Assembly: GCA_030523325.1 (NCBI GenBank)
Contig: JAUNIS010000003.1
Location: forward strand, 1-64,000
From: Phascolarctobacterium sp.
GTDB lineage: Bacteria; Bacillota; Negativicutes; Acidaminococcales; Acidaminococcaceae
Length of the DNA stretch: 64,000 nucleotides
Direction: 5' to 3'
This document shows, in pieces, positions 54,003 through 63,761 of the stretch (positions are counted from its first letter, which is position 1; each line of letters begins with the position of its first letter). Below the pieces are notes generated by a model, which did no database searches, had not been told where the DNA came from, and saw only the letters and a list, made by a program, of their open reading frames with translations. The position numbers and the translations under genes were made by a program.

Positions 54003-55412
54003 TTAAAACTGAGAGAAAGCAGGTATGTAACGCATGATCACGTAACCGATGACAGTCGTCAAAATTATATTCAAAAGTGTAAGCCTCAGGCCGTAACGAA
54101 AAAGATTGCTAGGATTTAGCCCGTAGCTAACCGGAATAGCCCTGGTTGATAACGGTAAAATGTAGGCACAATTAACAGCAACTATTACCGCCATAATATA
54201 AGGAATAGGATTCAGTGCCATCTGCTGAGCAATACTTTGTACTACTGGAATAGCAATGGAGGCAGCTGCCGTGTTGCTAGAAATTTCGCTCAAAAAAGTC
54301 GAGAACACAACAAAAATACTTATGGTCTCAATCCCACCAGCAAGAGGCAGGATAGTAATAAGTTCTGCCAAACGTTGAGCTGCCCCAGTCTCCGTAACAA
54401 GACGTCCCAAAGCCAGACCGCCAGCAAACAAGAAGAACATACCCCACATAAGTCCTTTCTCAGCCTGCTTCCATTTAAGTAACACCTCACTATGTTCGTC
54501 CTTTAATACAAAAGTTAGAAGACCAGCAATAAAAAACACATAAGCAGGACGCATAGCAGGTAGTGATGCAGCAAAAAGTGGTCTTGCAAATGCTAGAACC
54601 GTAGCTCCAGCAAAGAGCACGAAGCTAATAGCCTCGCCTCGACCAACCTTAGGTAACTCACTGTTAAGCTTATCAAAATATTCTTTAGTATCCGCCAAGC
54701 GTTTGATGGGTTGGGGCATCATAAGTAAAATAGCTATATTCAAAAGCATTACGATGAACAAAAGGGGTAAAAAGCGCACCATCCAGTCAATATACATAAA
54801 CTCATGACCAATAATGCGTTCTAAATAACTAATAGCCGTCAAATTAGCCGCGCCGCCTAAGGGAGAGCCAAAGCCTCCGATACCAGAGCCCCAAGCCACT
54901 GCCAAAAGAATCGGTATCGCTACCTTACTAGTGCTAATGTCCTCTTCGCCGACAAATTTAAGCATGGAAACTGCAATAGGACACATTAACATGGCAACCA
55001 CAACATTGGGCAACAAAGCACTAAGTAGCGTGCAAGCTACCAGCCAAACTATAATCTGTTGCTTCATGGAAGGTCCGATAAAACACAATGCCTTAATAGC
55101 TAGTCGTTTGTCCAGACCCGTATTGGTCCAAGTAAGACTCACCAAGTCAGAGCCCACCAACAAAACAACAATTTCCGAAAAATATTGGCTAATTATATGC
55201 GATGCGGGTACTAAATTAAATAGTGCATTTACCCCAATGGGCAGCAGAGCAGTTACTGCAATATCCACCGGGTGCAGGATCCACCACAAGCCCATCCACG
55301 CAGTAAGTCCTATCGCAACTGCAGCTTTAAAACTAAAAAGCGGATGCAAAAAAAGTAAGCAAAAACCAAAAATCACAGGTCCTAGGAAAATATGTAATGT
55401 TTTTTTATCCAT
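54003..55412 (-). CDS. DASS/SLC13-family anion permease
   Basis: Sodium- or proton-coupled uptake of a di- or tricarboxylate, tartrate or sulfate; substrate not readable. 469 aa, ~12 spans. The two family 'SNT' regions appear as GFGSPLGGAANLTAISY (variant) and SEISSNTAAASIAIPV, the Na+/substrate loops. It is divergent from a LysR-type gene that probably controls it, as is common for carboxylate transporters. GGGAGG lies 13 nt from the ATG, rather long. Confidence 0.88.
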   Translation of the reverse strand: MDKKTLHIFLGPVIFGFCLLFLHPLFSFKAAVAIGLTAWMGLWWILHPVDIAVTALLPIGVNALFNLVPASHIISQYFSEIVVLLVGSDLVSLTWTNTGLDKRLAIKALCFIGPSMKQQIIVWLVACTLLSALLPNVVVAMLMCPIAVSMLKFVGEEDISTSKVAIPILLAVAWGSGIGGFGSPLGGAANLTAISYLERIIGHEFMYIDWMVRFLPLLFIVMLLNIAILLMMPQPIKRLADTKEYFDKLNSELPKVGRGEAISFVLFAGATVLAFARPLFAASLPAMRPAYVFFIAGLLTFVLKDEHSEVLLKWKQAEKGLMWGMFFLFAGGLALGRLVTETGAAQRLAELITILPLAGGIETISIFVVFSTFLSEISSNTAAASIAIPVVQSIAQQMALNPIPYIMAVIVAVNCAYILPLSTRAIPVSYGLNPSNLFRYGLRLTLLNIILTTVIGYVIMRYIPAFSQF

Positions 55413-55539
55413 ATTAATTTATATGCCTCCCTAGTCATAAAATAATACTCATTAAGAACATGCTAATACCGTTTCCACATTAAAATCTTGCTTTTCATAT
55501 GAATATATTCTACAATAAAGTCAAAACTATATAAAATAC

Positions 55540-55560
55540 TATTATTTAATTAATATAATA
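55540..55560. promoter_or_regulatory. Candidate LysR operator
   Basis: TATTAT...ATAATA inverted repeat in the 173-nt divergent region between the permease and the LysR gene. AT-only composition makes chance likely; weak call. Confidence 0.3.
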
Positions 55561-55585
55561 ACTTTTTGTTATGATAGGAGCGCCT

Positions 55586-56485
55586 ATGAATCTCGATTTT
55601 TACAAAAATTTTATTGTGGTGGCCCAAATCGGTAATATTACTGAGGCAGCCAATAAACTCAATCTCGTGCAACCCGCTCTTAGTAAACAGCTGACTGCCC
55701 TTGAAAATTATTATGGGGCAAAGTTTATCGAAAAACAGCGTGGCAAGAGGCAAATTATTCTTACGGATGCGGGCATGGACTTTCTACGACGGGCTAAAGA
55801 GATTTGTCAAGCAGAAGAATCCATCGCCTTAGACCTAGAATGTTACAAAGCAGGGGCAGGCGGCTCGTTGCGTCTGAGTATCTCCCAGGCAGCAGTCAAT
55901 AGTTTTATGGATAAATACCTGCTGCCCTTTGCCAGGCTCTACCCCAATATTAGTTACCAAATCCGCGAAGAAGCCGTCGCCGAACAAATCACTAGCTTAA
56001 AGCATGACCACATCGACCTTGCCTACGCCAATGCTCCCCTGCCCGAGGCAGCTAGCTACAACTATTTAACCCTCGAATACGAACCCTTTTATGCTGTTTA
56101 CCATGTTAGCAACACCTTTGGTTTTAATCCGGACGCACCCATTACTTTACAAGACTTAGCCGATAAACCGATTTGCTGTAATTATGGATGCTTTACACTC
56201 TTAAGCACGCTCTGTACTGCCTGCGGCTTTACCCCCGACGTACGGCTTATCGCTACTACGGGAGGTGCCGCCGTAAAATTTGCAGCTTGCGGCAATGTCA
56301 TCGCCGTTGTCTCGAAGGCCTGCTGCCAAGACTTGCCTCCGTCCTTACGCCTCGCCCTCATCGAGGAAAAACAGCTTGCCTTTAACCAAACCCTCTTTTG
56401 GTCCAAGCAAAAACAACCTTCACCCCAAGCACAACAGTTCATCAGCTTCGTCACGACTAAGGAAAAACAAAACATCATACGGTGA
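55586..56485 (+). CDS. LysR-family transcriptional regulator
   Basis: 299 aa. N-terminal winged helix (~1-60; NITEAANKLNLVQPALSKQLTALENYYGAKFIEKQ) and a periplasmic-binding-protein-like effector domain (~90-290). Start 55586 has AGGAG 6 nt upstream. Divergent from the DASS permease, so probably its activator or repressor responding to the transported anion. Confidence 0.92.
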   Translation: MNLDFYKNFIVVAQIGNITEAANKLNLVQPALSKQLTALENYYGAKFIEKQRGKRQIILTDAGMDFLRRAKEICQAEESIALDLECYKAGAGGSLRLSISQAAVNSFMDKYLLPFARLYPNISYQIREEAVAEQITSLKHDHIDLAYANAPLPEAASYNYLTLEYEPFYAVYHVSNTFGFNPDAPITLQDLADKPICCNYGCFTLLSTLCTACGFTPDVRLIATTGGAAVKFAACGNVIAVVSKACCQDLPPSLRLALIEEKQLAFNQTLFWSKQKQPSPQAQQFISFVTTKEKQNIIR

Positions 56486-56606
56486 TTCTGTCGACCTATA
56501 AATTCGCAACCTTGTCCGCGAAGCAATCAACCTTCTTAAGAATTCGCAGTTCTATCCGCCAAGCAATTTACTTCGCAAATTATTCGTAAGCGCACAAAAA
56601 AATTAA

Positions 56607-56641
56607 GGGACTGAACCCAAACGTTCAGTCCCATTTTTTAT
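56607..56641. terminator. Bidirectional terminator between the LysR gene and usp
   Basis: Perfect 10-bp stem GGGACTGAAC/GTTCAGTCCC then ATTTTTTATT; convergent genes on both sides. The preceding ~120 nt holds only loosely repeated TTCGC/GCGAA words. Confidence 0.85.
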
Positions 56642-56700
56642 TCAGTTATAGCTTAACCAAATCAAAGTCCAGCCACAAATTGCAGAAAAACCTTTTGATT

Positions 56701-57549
56701 TTACTCTTCGTCATTGCCTGGGAGTAAAAGTGTTGCGCAGTCAACATTGAGCACAACGTTCTCGGCAGTGCTGCCAAGACTCATAGGCTCGTCCATATCC
56801 GCACCAGTTTTGCCCATCATGATGAGCGTAATCTTTTCTTTATCGCAAACTTCTTCTATGCGTTTAGAAGCAGTACCCTTTTCGATGCTGTATTCCGCTT
56901 CAATACCAAAAATTTTCAATTCGTCGCAAAGCTCTTGTAGGAAGGTTTCGGCATCATCACGTTTTGCCTTGTAATCTTCCTTGTTGCGGCTGTGCTCGAT
57001 AACATGCAGAAAATGCACAGTACCAACATATTCGTGAAGATTACGAATAACGTTTAATGCGTCAAGAGACATCTTAGAAAAATCCGTTGCCACAAGCACG
57101 CGGTCCAGCAAATCTTCCTCGTCCTCTTCATCCTCTTCGTCTTTAGAAATGAAGAGTGGTACGTCGGTTTCTCTTGCCAGGTCAAAGGTGGTACTACCCT
57201 GCAGAGCGCGTTTTAAAAAGCTCTTATTATGAGAAGCTACGAGAATCATGTCGATATCGTTGTCTTCCGTAACCTTGATCAAAGCGTCGCAAGGATCATC
57301 TCCCTTAGGAGTGATAATAGAAATTTCTTCGTATGCGGATTCAAGCAAATCTTTTTTGTATTCAGCAAGTTCGTCTTGAATCTTTTGGTATTTACTACCG
57401 TGGGGGTCGGCATCATCGTCACTATCAATGACGTGTGCCAAAACGATTTCAGTGTCAGTATCGGGACACAAGCTAACCAGACAGCCAGTTAACTTGGCGG
57501 CATGTGCGGACATATCAGTTGCCAGCAGTACCTTCGAAAATGTACTCAT
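56701..57549 (-). CDS. Tandem-domain universal stress protein
   Basis: 282 aa made of two UspA folds (~4-135 and ~147-278) joined by an acidic linker (KDEEDEEDEEDL). The first domain starts VLLATDMSAHA, the second VLVATDFSKMS. The second keeps MGKTGADMDEPMSLGSTAENVV, close to the ATP-binding G-2x-G-9x-G(S/T) pattern; the first (ASHNKSFLKRALQGSTTFDLA) is more degenerate. Probably a nucleotide-binding stress or energy sensor. Single gene with a good promoter. Confidence 0.9.
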   Translation of the reverse strand: MSTFSKVLLATDMSAHAAKLTGCLVSLCPDTDTEIVLAHVIDSDDDADPHGSKYQKIQDELAEYKKDLLESAYEEISIITPKGDDPCDALIKVTEDNDIDMILVASHNKSFLKRALQGSTTFDLARETDVPLFISKDEEDEEDEEDLLDRVLVATDFSKMSLDALNVIRNLHEYVGTVHFLHVIEHSRNKEDYKAKRDDAETFLQELCDELKIFGIEAEYSIEKGTASKRIEEVCDKEKITLIMMGKTGADMDEPMSLGSTAENVVLNVDCATLLLPGNDEE

Positions 57550-57621
57550 CTAATTCTCCTTCAAAAAGTGTACAAATAGTTTTGCTAATATCCTTGTCAA
57601 AAAAGTATGACAGTTACAATA

Positions 57622-57651
57622 ATTATATATGTTTTGTGGGCCTTGTGTCAA
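57622..57651 (-). promoter_or_regulatory. Promoter of the universal stress gene
   Basis: TTGACA (57646-57651), 18-nt spacer, TATAAT (57622-57627). Confidence 0.75.
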
Positions 57652-57662
57652 ATATTTGCACG

Positions 57663-57700
57663 AAAAATTATGCTCCCAGAAAAAATTTCCGGGAGCATAA
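57663..57700 (-). terminator. Terminator after the three FAD-oxidase genes
   Basis: TTATGCTCCC/GGGAGCATAA perfect 10-bp stem followed by TTTTT on the minus strand. Confidence 0.85.
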
Positions 57701-57746
57701 AGTAAATTATTCTTTCTATATATATACGAGTAGGTTAATTGTAAAA

Positions 57747-59153
57747 TTAATCAGCAGATGCGTCGATTAATTTCATGGGGTTCAGAACGTTATTGGGATC
57801 CATTGCTTTTTTGATGGTCTTCATTATATGCATTTCTACAGGATCGCAGTAATCTTCCAACGCTTTAACCTTCAATGCACCAATGCCATGTTCACCGGAC
57901 AGGCGACCACCCAAACTATATACATACGGATAAGCAATAGCATGGAAACGAGCTACTTCGCTCTCCCATTCCTCATCAGTCATATCCATCTTGAGCATAT
58001 TAAAGTGGAGATTTCCATCGCCTGCATGTGCCAAAGCCAAAATTTTGAACTTGAAGTCTTTAGCAACCTCGCCAAGATGATTCAGGCAAATAGCAATTTT
58101 ATCAACAGGAACAACTAAGTCGTCAGATACGCAAACCTTGGACAGAGCCTTGGAGCCTTCGAGGCAATTACGACGCACCTTCCAAACGCGCTCATCTGCT
58201 TCAACAACGTCGGTTGCACCGGCTTCAGTACAAATTTCATCAAGCTTTTCCATCTTCATTTCCAGCTCGTCTTCGTTATAAGTCTCCACGGTTACGATAA
58301 CGTAGCTGCCATCTTCATAATGAGGTAGACGCAACTCGGAGTAATCGGAAGCAGCACGGACGAAGCCATTATCCATAAACTCGATGGATGTAGGGTTCAA
58401 GCCTGCTTTTACCAGCATGGGCACCAAATTAACAGCTTTTTGCACATCAGTAAAGATTGCGAGAATATCAATGCGATAGGGGCACATGGGCAAAAGCTTT
58501 AAGGTTGCACCGGTAATAATACCAAGAGTACCTTCGCTGCCCATAATTAATTGTTCCAGGCAGTAACCAGTGGAGCATTTTTTCAAGCGAGAACCGAGGG
58601 TTGTAATTTCGCCAGTAGGAGTAACAACCTCGATAGAATATACTTGGTGACGAGTTGTGCCATAACGAACTGCTTTGTTGCCGCCTGCATTCGTCGCCAG
58701 GTTGCCACCGATTAAGCAGGACTCAGCGGAGCAGGGATCACCTGCGTATAATAAGCCATGTTTATTGGCTAATTGTTGAATCTCCACGGTACGAGCGCCT
58801 GCTTGCACCTTCATGTACATAGCATCCGGGTCGATTTCCAAAATTTTGTCCATGCGCTCGATCATCAACACAATACCACCGCAGACAGGTATTGCGCCAC
58901 GAGATACGGAGGTGCCACCGCCACGAGGAGTAACGGGTACTAAATATTTATTAGCCAATTTCATAACGGCAGCAACCTCTTCGGTGCAGCCGGGCCATAC
59001 TACAACCTCGGGAAGATGATGGAACTTAACGTCCGGCTCTTCGTCGGTTTTGTAACGATTCAAAGTCTCTTCGTCACATTTTACAAATTCTTCGCCCAAT
59101 GCAGCGCGAAGCTCGGCTAATAACTCTTCTGTTACGGGGTTAAATTTTGTCAT
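57747..59153 (-). CDS. FAD-linked 2-hydroxyacid dehydrogenase (GlcD/D-lactate dehydrogenase type), copy 3
   Basis: Flavoprotein oxidising a D-2-hydroxyacid (lactate, glycolate or 2-hydroxyglutarate); acceptor unknown. 468 aa. FAD_binding_4 domain (~35-215: TPRGGGTSVSRGAIPVCGG, GDPCSAESCLIGGNLATNAGG) and the FAD-oxidase C domain (~215-460: LAHAGDGNLHFN, GRLSGEHGIG). It is the most diverged of the three (PRGGGTSVSRG versus RAGGTSLADG). ATG at 59153 with AAAGGA ~9 nt upstream. Third gene of the tandem set; no glcE/glcF Fe-S partners are present. Confidence 0.9.
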   Translation of the reverse strand: MTKFNPVTEELLAELRAALGEEFVKCDEETLNRYKTDEEPDVKFHHLPEVVVWPGCTEEVAAVMKLANKYLVPVTPRGGGTSVSRGAIPVCGGIVLMIERMDKILEIDPDAMYMKVQAGARTVEIQQLANKHGLLYAGDPCSAESCLIGGNLATNAGGNKAVRYGTTRHQVYSIEVVTPTGEITTLGSRLKKCSTGYCLEQLIMGSEGTLGIITGATLKLLPMCPYRIDILAIFTDVQKAVNLVPMLVKAGLNPTSIEFMDNGFVRAASDYSELRLPHYEDGSYVIVTVETYNEDELEMKMEKLDEICTEAGATDVVEADERVWKVRRNCLEGSKALSKVCVSDDLVVPVDKIAICLNHLGEVAKDFKFKILALAHAGDGNLHFNMLKMDMTDEEWESEVARFHAIAYPYVYSLGGRLSGEHGIGALKVKALEDYCDPVEMHIMKTIKKAMDPNNVLNPMKLIDASAD

Positions 59154-59195
59154 TTGTTTCAATCCTTTCTTATCTACTATGCTTCCATGCTTCTC

Positions 59196-60599
59196 TTAAG
59201 CATTGAATACATTACCAGGAGCCAAAATTAAATTAGGATCCCAGGCTTTTTTGATTTTACGCATTAGTTCTAATTCCGCAGGGGGAGTAAAGCGTTCCAT
59301 ATAGTGAGCCTTGCGATGGCCTATACCATGTTCACCACTTAAACGTCCTCCATTAGCATATGCGTAGGTATATACCTCTTCCGTGAAGGCAGTGAGTTTT
59401 TCTTCCCACTCCTTGTCGGACAAATCCATTTTGCAAAGGACGATGTGTAAATTACCATCGCCTATATGTGCGTTAATACGCAGGGGGAAGGGATAGCGAG
59501 CTACGAGCTTAACGATATACTCCATAGCCTCGCCAATTTTATCTACGGGCACTACTAAATCGTCAGTTGTTGCAACTAGGCTGACGAGTCTGACGGATTC
59601 CCAGCAAACCCTACGCATATTCCAAATGCGTTCGTCGGCTTCGAGAACCTCCACAGCACCACAAGCCTCGCAAATGTCGTTGGCTTGTTCCAGCTTTAAG
59701 TCCAGCTCATCCTCGCTAAAGGCTTCGATGGACATAATAACGTAAATGCCGTCTTCCAAATGAGGTGCACCAGTAAACTCCAGGAACTCACTTGTTGTTC
59801 TGACGTTAGGGTTATCCATATATTCGATGCTCGTGGGGTTAATCCCTGCTTTGGAAATTTTCGGAACCACACTAATTGCCTTGAGCGGGTCGGTAAAAAT
59901 CGCAAGTAAGTCAATCTTGTACGGAGGCAGGGGTTGAAGCTTTAATGTTACCTTCGTAATAATACCAAGGGTTCCTTCACTGCCGATAACTAATTGCTCC
60001 ATGCAATAACCAGTGGAGCATTTTTTCAAGCGTCCCCCTAGCTCAACAATTTCCCCGGTCGGGGTAACCATTTCGAAACCATAAACCTGATGACGAGTGA
60101 CGCCATAACGAACTGCCTTGTTGCCACCTGCGTTTGTCGCCAGATTGCCGCCTATCTGACAGCTCTCGGCAGAACAGGGATCGCCTGCGTAGAGCATACC
60201 ATTTTTATTAGCCATTTTCTGAATGTCAATGGTACGGGCGCCAGCCTCAGCAATGCAGTACATGCCTTCAACGTTCATCTCGAGAATTTTATTCATGCGT
60301 TCCATAAGTAAAACGATGCCGCCGTGATTTGCGATAGCGCCACAGTTTAAGCCGGAGCCCCCCCCTCTTACAACAAGGGGAACGAGGTATTTATTGCATA
60401 GCTTGACAACGCCCGCGATTTCTTCGCTACTCGCCGGAGCAACAACGACCTCAGGCACGTGGAAAAATTTTGGATCGGGTTCGTCGTCAGTTTTATATCT
60501 ATCTAGAGTCGGTTCGTCCGTATAAACGAAATCAGCTCCTAAAATATTTTTTAATTCGTCCAGCATTGCTGTCGAAACTTTGTTATATTGTTGACTCAT
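59196..60599 (-). CDS. FAD-linked 2-hydroxyacid dehydrogenase, copy 2
   Basis: 467 aa, same two-domain layout as its neighbours. FAD site VRGGGSGLNCGAIANHGG and GDPCSAESCQIGGNLATNAGG; C-terminal INAHIGDGNLHIVL and GRLSGEHGIGHRKAH. Very similar to copy 1 through the middle (FEMVTPTGEIV, CSTGYCMEQLVIGSEGTLGIITKVTLKL). The SD is weak (GGTG). Eight nt after copy 1, so co-transcribed. Confidence 0.9.
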   Translation of the reverse strand: MSQQYNKVSTAMLDELKNILGADFVYTDEPTLDRYKTDDEPDPKFFHVPEVVVAPASSEEIAGVVKLCNKYLVPLVVRGGGSGLNCGAIANHGGIVLLMERMNKILEMNVEGMYCIAEAGARTIDIQKMANKNGMLYAGDPCSAESCQIGGNLATNAGGNKAVRYGVTRHQVYGFEMVTPTGEIVELGGRLKKCSTGYCMEQLVIGSEGTLGIITKVTLKLQPLPPYKIDLLAIFTDPLKAISVVPKISKAGINPTSIEYMDNPNVRTTSEFLEFTGAPHLEDGIYVIMSIEAFSEDELDLKLEQANDICEACGAVEVLEADERIWNMRRVCWESVRLVSLVATTDDLVVPVDKIGEAMEYIVKLVARYPFPLRINAHIGDGNLHIVLCKMDLSDKEWEEKLTAFTEEVYTYAYANGGRLSGEHGIGHRKAHYMERFTPPAELELMRKIKKAWDPNLILAPGNVFNA

Positions 60600-60607
60600 A
60601 ATACACC

Positions 60608-62014
60608 TTACGCGTTAATAACTTTACCAGGATTGAGAATGTTGTTAGGATCCCAAGCGCGTTTGATTTTCTTCATGAGGTCTAATTCGCCAGCAGGAGT
60701 GAATTTTTCCATGTAGCCGATCTTTTTCGCGCCGATACCGTGTTCGCCAGCGAGACGTCCGCCTTGCTCGTAAGCATAAGCGTAGCATTCGTTATGGAAT
60801 GCCTCCACATATTTATCCCAGTCCTCGTCGGACAAATCGCATTTGCAGAGAACGATATGTAAATTGCCGTCGCCGATATGTGCATTAATGAGTGCAGGCA
60901 CCTTGAAGGGATATTTGGTGGAGATTTCCATAATCTTGAGGATGGTAGTAACGATTTTATCTACAGGAACAACAACGTCGTCGGTTAAGGAAACCTTGGA
61001 GATAAGCTTCAAACATTCTTGACAGTTGCGGCGCATATCCCAAATGCGTTCATCTGCTTCCAACACGTCAAGCGCACCAGCTTCTTCACACAGCTCGGAT
61101 AATTGTTCCATTTTCATATCCAGTTCATCTTCGGTAAATGTCTCAACGGTAACAATAACGTAAATGCCATCTTCCATGTGAGGAGCACCGTTGAAGTTCA
61201 AATATTTAGAAGTGTAACGCACGTATTGATTGTCCATGTATTCGATAGAAGTCGGATTAATGCCAGCTTTATTAATGCGCGGCACCATGGAGAGTGCATC
61301 CGCTGCGTTATCGAAAATAGCAAGCAGGTCAAAATGACAAGGAGGCTTCGGAACAAGTTTTAAGGTAACTTTGGTAATAATACCGAGAGTCCCTTCGCTG
61401 CCGATTACTAATTGCTCCATGCAATAACCAGTAGAGCATTTTTTCAAGCGACCGCCTATGTTCACAATTTCACCTGTGGGAGTAACCATTTCAAAACCAT
61501 AAACCTGGTTACGAGTTACACCATAACGAACAGCCTTGTTGCCACCCGCATTAGTCGCCAGGTTACCACCGATAGTGCAGCTTTGTGCGGAACAAGGATC
61601 GCCTGCGTATAAAAGACCTTCTTTATTAGCTAATTGTTGAATGTCGATGGTACGTGCGCCTGCTTCAGCAACAATGTAGAGACCATCTGTATCAATTTCC
61701 AAAATTTTGTTCATGCGTTCCATTAAAAGAACAAGCCCACCACATACAGCAATTGCTCCATCAGCAAGACTTGTTCCTCCTGCACGCACGGTCAAAGGAA
61801 CATTATATTTATTGCAAAGCTTGACAATTTCTGCAACCTCCTGTGCATTTGCCGGTTTTACGGCTGCGTCAGGAACGCGAAAACGTTTCGGATCGTATTC
61901 TTCGTCAGTTTTATATTGGTCCAAAATACCTGCATCGGTAACAACCCACTCTTTGCCAACAACAGCTTCTAAATCCGCAATAAATTCCGGACTAATTTGT
62001 GCGTATTCTTTCAT
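60608..62014 (-). CDS. FAD-linked 2-hydroxyacid dehydrogenase, copy 1
   Basis: 468 aa, first gene of the tandem set, with a strong AGGAGG. FAD site VRAGGTSLADGAIAVCGG and GDPCSAQSCTIGGNLATNAGG; C-terminal INAHIGDGNLHIVL and GRLAGEHGIGAKKIG. Electrons could go to an electron-transfer flavoprotein or quinone, as in related anaerobe enzymes; no EtfAB is encoded here. In acidaminococci 2-hydroxyglutarate or lactate would be plausible substrates (inference). Confidence 0.9.
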   Translation of the reverse strand: MKEYAQISPEFIADLEAVVGKEWVVTDAGILDQYKTDEEYDPKRFRVPDAAVKPANAQEVAEIVKLCNKYNVPLTVRAGGTSLADGAIAVCGGLVLLMERMNKILEIDTDGLYIVAEAGARTIDIQQLANKEGLLYAGDPCSAQSCTIGGNLATNAGGNKAVRYGVTRNQVYGFEMVTPTGEIVNIGGRLKKCSTGYCMEQLVIGSEGTLGIITKVTLKLVPKPPCHFDLLAIFDNAADALSMVPRINKAGINPTSIEYMDNQYVRYTSKYLNFNGAPHMEDGIYVIVTVETFTEDELDMKMEQLSELCEEAGALDVLEADERIWDMRRNCQECLKLISKVSLTDDVVVPVDKIVTTILKIMEISTKYPFKVPALINAHIGDGNLHIVLCKCDLSDEDWDKYVEAFHNECYAYAYEQGGRLAGEHGIGAKKIGYMEKFTPAGELDLMKKIKRAWDPNNILNPGKVINA

Positions 62015-62108
62015 AGGGAACCTCCTAATTTTAATACTTAATTACAATTCACTATTTTATATTATAGTACAAATGATATGTTTTGTCTTAAAAAAGTTCG
62101 CAAAGACG

Positions 62109-62140
62109 CAAAAATCCGACCGAAAAAATCGGTCGGATTT
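62109..62140 (-). terminator. Terminator after the outer-membrane protein gene
   Basis: AAATCCGACCG/CGGTCGGATTT perfect 11-bp stem followed by TTTTTGCG on the minus strand. Confidence 0.88.
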
Positions 62141-62164
62141 AACACTTGTGAATTTATTTGTAAA

Positions 62165-63385
62165 TTAGAAGAAACGAGTGTAACCAATGGACCAAATTTT
62201 GGCGTAATTATTATGGGAAGTAGCTGTAACCAATGGTTCCATGGAGCCCATATGTTTGTCACCGAGAGCCATATAAGCAAGAGTACCCGTAAGCATTTGT
62301 TTTTTATCTTTGTAGGAACAACCAATGCTATAAGTTCTACGATTACCTGTAGGAATCATAAAATCAGCAGTAGAAGTAGGAATACCTGCTTGGTCATAGG
62401 AATAACCTAAGTAACCAATATATTTATTACTGAATTTGTGTTCAAGGCCAATTGCATAGCGCCAACCATCGGACCAATTCTTAGGAGATGCGATTTTTCC
62501 CAATACATCAGTAGTTATGTCAAAGCTTTCATATGTATGCCAATTGGTACGCATAGCTTGAACTTCTACACGAGTCTTGTCGTTAAACTTATGACCGTAA
62601 CCAATCGTATAAGTATCAGGAAGAACTACTTTGCCATTGGCTTTACCAACAATCGGACCAAATACGAAATTAGCGTTTTGCATATTTTGGCTAATCTTGG
62701 AACGATATACAAAACCTACTTGGTTCTTTTGGTCGAAATTATATTCCATAGCTACATTCCAACCTGCAGCCCAGGTGTCACCTTTAACATTCATATTTCC
62801 GGACATTTTTTTGAGTATTGGAGCATTGTTTCTAACATCTAAGTTTACGTAGTTCAATTCTGCACCTACAGCCGCAGAGAATTTGTTAGAGATTTTACGA
62901 GCATATACAGGGGTAATGCTCAAGCCAGTCATTTTAGATTTGTATGCACTGATAGAGAAAATAGAACTTTTTTCGAATTCAGAAATCATGCCATAACGAG
63001 TAAAGGTACCAATGCCCCAAGCAGATTTATCGTCGATTTTTTGTGCGTAGTACAGGCCAGGTACCATACCCGGAGCAATCCTATTAGATCTATCCGTTTC
63101 GTTTTTGAAGCCCACAGCATTTAACATACCAGTGTTATCAGTTGCACTAAATTTACCATGCGGACTAATAGAAGTTACATGAAAAGATGCAGCTTTCTTT
63201 TCTATAGAAGTAATATGAGCAGGATTGTAAGAGATCATTGCAGGATCGTTATCTGCAAACATACGAGCACCGCCCATACCAACACCTTCAGCAGACCATT
63301 CAACAATACCGAAGCCTTCTGCACCAGCAACAGCCGGAACTAAAAGCATGGAAGCAGCAGCTAATGCTAACAATTTCTTTTTCAT
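62165..63385 (-). CDS. OmpP1/FadL/TodX-family outer-membrane protein
   Basis: 14-strand barrel with an N-terminal hatch, for uptake of hydrophobic compounds in Proteobacteria; substrate unknown here. Signal peptide MKKKLLALAAASMLLVPAVAGA cleaved before EGFG, the FadL-like hatch motif SAEGVGMGGARMFADNDPAMISYNPA, alternating beta-strand pattern, and a C-terminal GYTRFF ending in Phe as barrels assembled by BamA do. 406 aa. GGAGGAG precedes the ATG at 63385. It is direct evidence for an outer membrane. Confidence 0.92.
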   Translation of the reverse strand: MKKKLLALAAASMLLVPAVAGAEGFGIVEWSAEGVGMGGARMFADNDPAMISYNPAHITSIEKKAASFHVTSISPHGKFSATDNTGMLNAVGFKNETDRSNRIAPGMVPGLYYAQKIDDKSAWGIGTFTRYGMISEFEKSSIFSISAYKSKMTGLSITPVYARKISNKFSAAVGAELNYVNLDVRNNAPILKKMSGNMNVKGDTWAAGWNVAMEYNFDQKNQVGFVYRSKISQNMQNANFVFGPIVGKANGKVVLPDTYTIGYGHKFNDKTRVEVQAMRTNWHTYESFDITTDVLGKIASPKNWSDGWRYAIGLEHKFSNKYIGYLGYSYDQAGIPTSTADFMIPTGNRRTYSIGCSYKDKKQMLTGTLAYMALGDKHMGSMEPLVTATSHNNYAKIWSIGYTRFF

Positions 63386-63448
63386 AGGAAAACTCCTCCA
63401 TAAAACACATAATATTTCCCTCTCCATCAATCGAAACAATCTCGACCT

Positions 63449-63481
63449 ATCAATTGATGAATAAATGCATAAACATTTATT
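63449..63481. promoter_or_regulatory. Palindromes upstream of the outer-membrane gene
   Basis: ATCAATTGAT (63449-63458) and AATAAATG-6nt-CATTTATT (63460-63481), 65-100 nt before the start. Either could be an operator; TATACT at ~63484-63489 on the minus strand is a possible -10. Confidence 0.35.
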
Positions 63482-63761
63482 AGTATACACTTATTGTATC
63501 AGAGATTTGTATTCTATGCACAAAAACCTTTAATCATTCATTTTAAACACTCATTTAAAAGTATTTGTAAAAAATTCTAAAAGGTAATGAAGATAACTTT
63601 ACAACAAAGTATAATTTTTTCATTTAGTTTTCTGCAGGATTTTTGTCGAAACAGTTGTCTAGTAATATCAGGAATTTGCTCTAACAAAATAAACCTAGTG
63701 TTACCAAAATCGGTTTCACTATGTCTGTTGAATTTAAACTCTTCATTGTACATAAAGTACT
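63482..63761. other. Non-coding stretch upstream of the outer-membrane gene
   Basis: AT-rich; no credible gene on either strand. The only longer frame (63587-63781, plus) has no SD and low-complexity translation. Confidence 0.4.
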
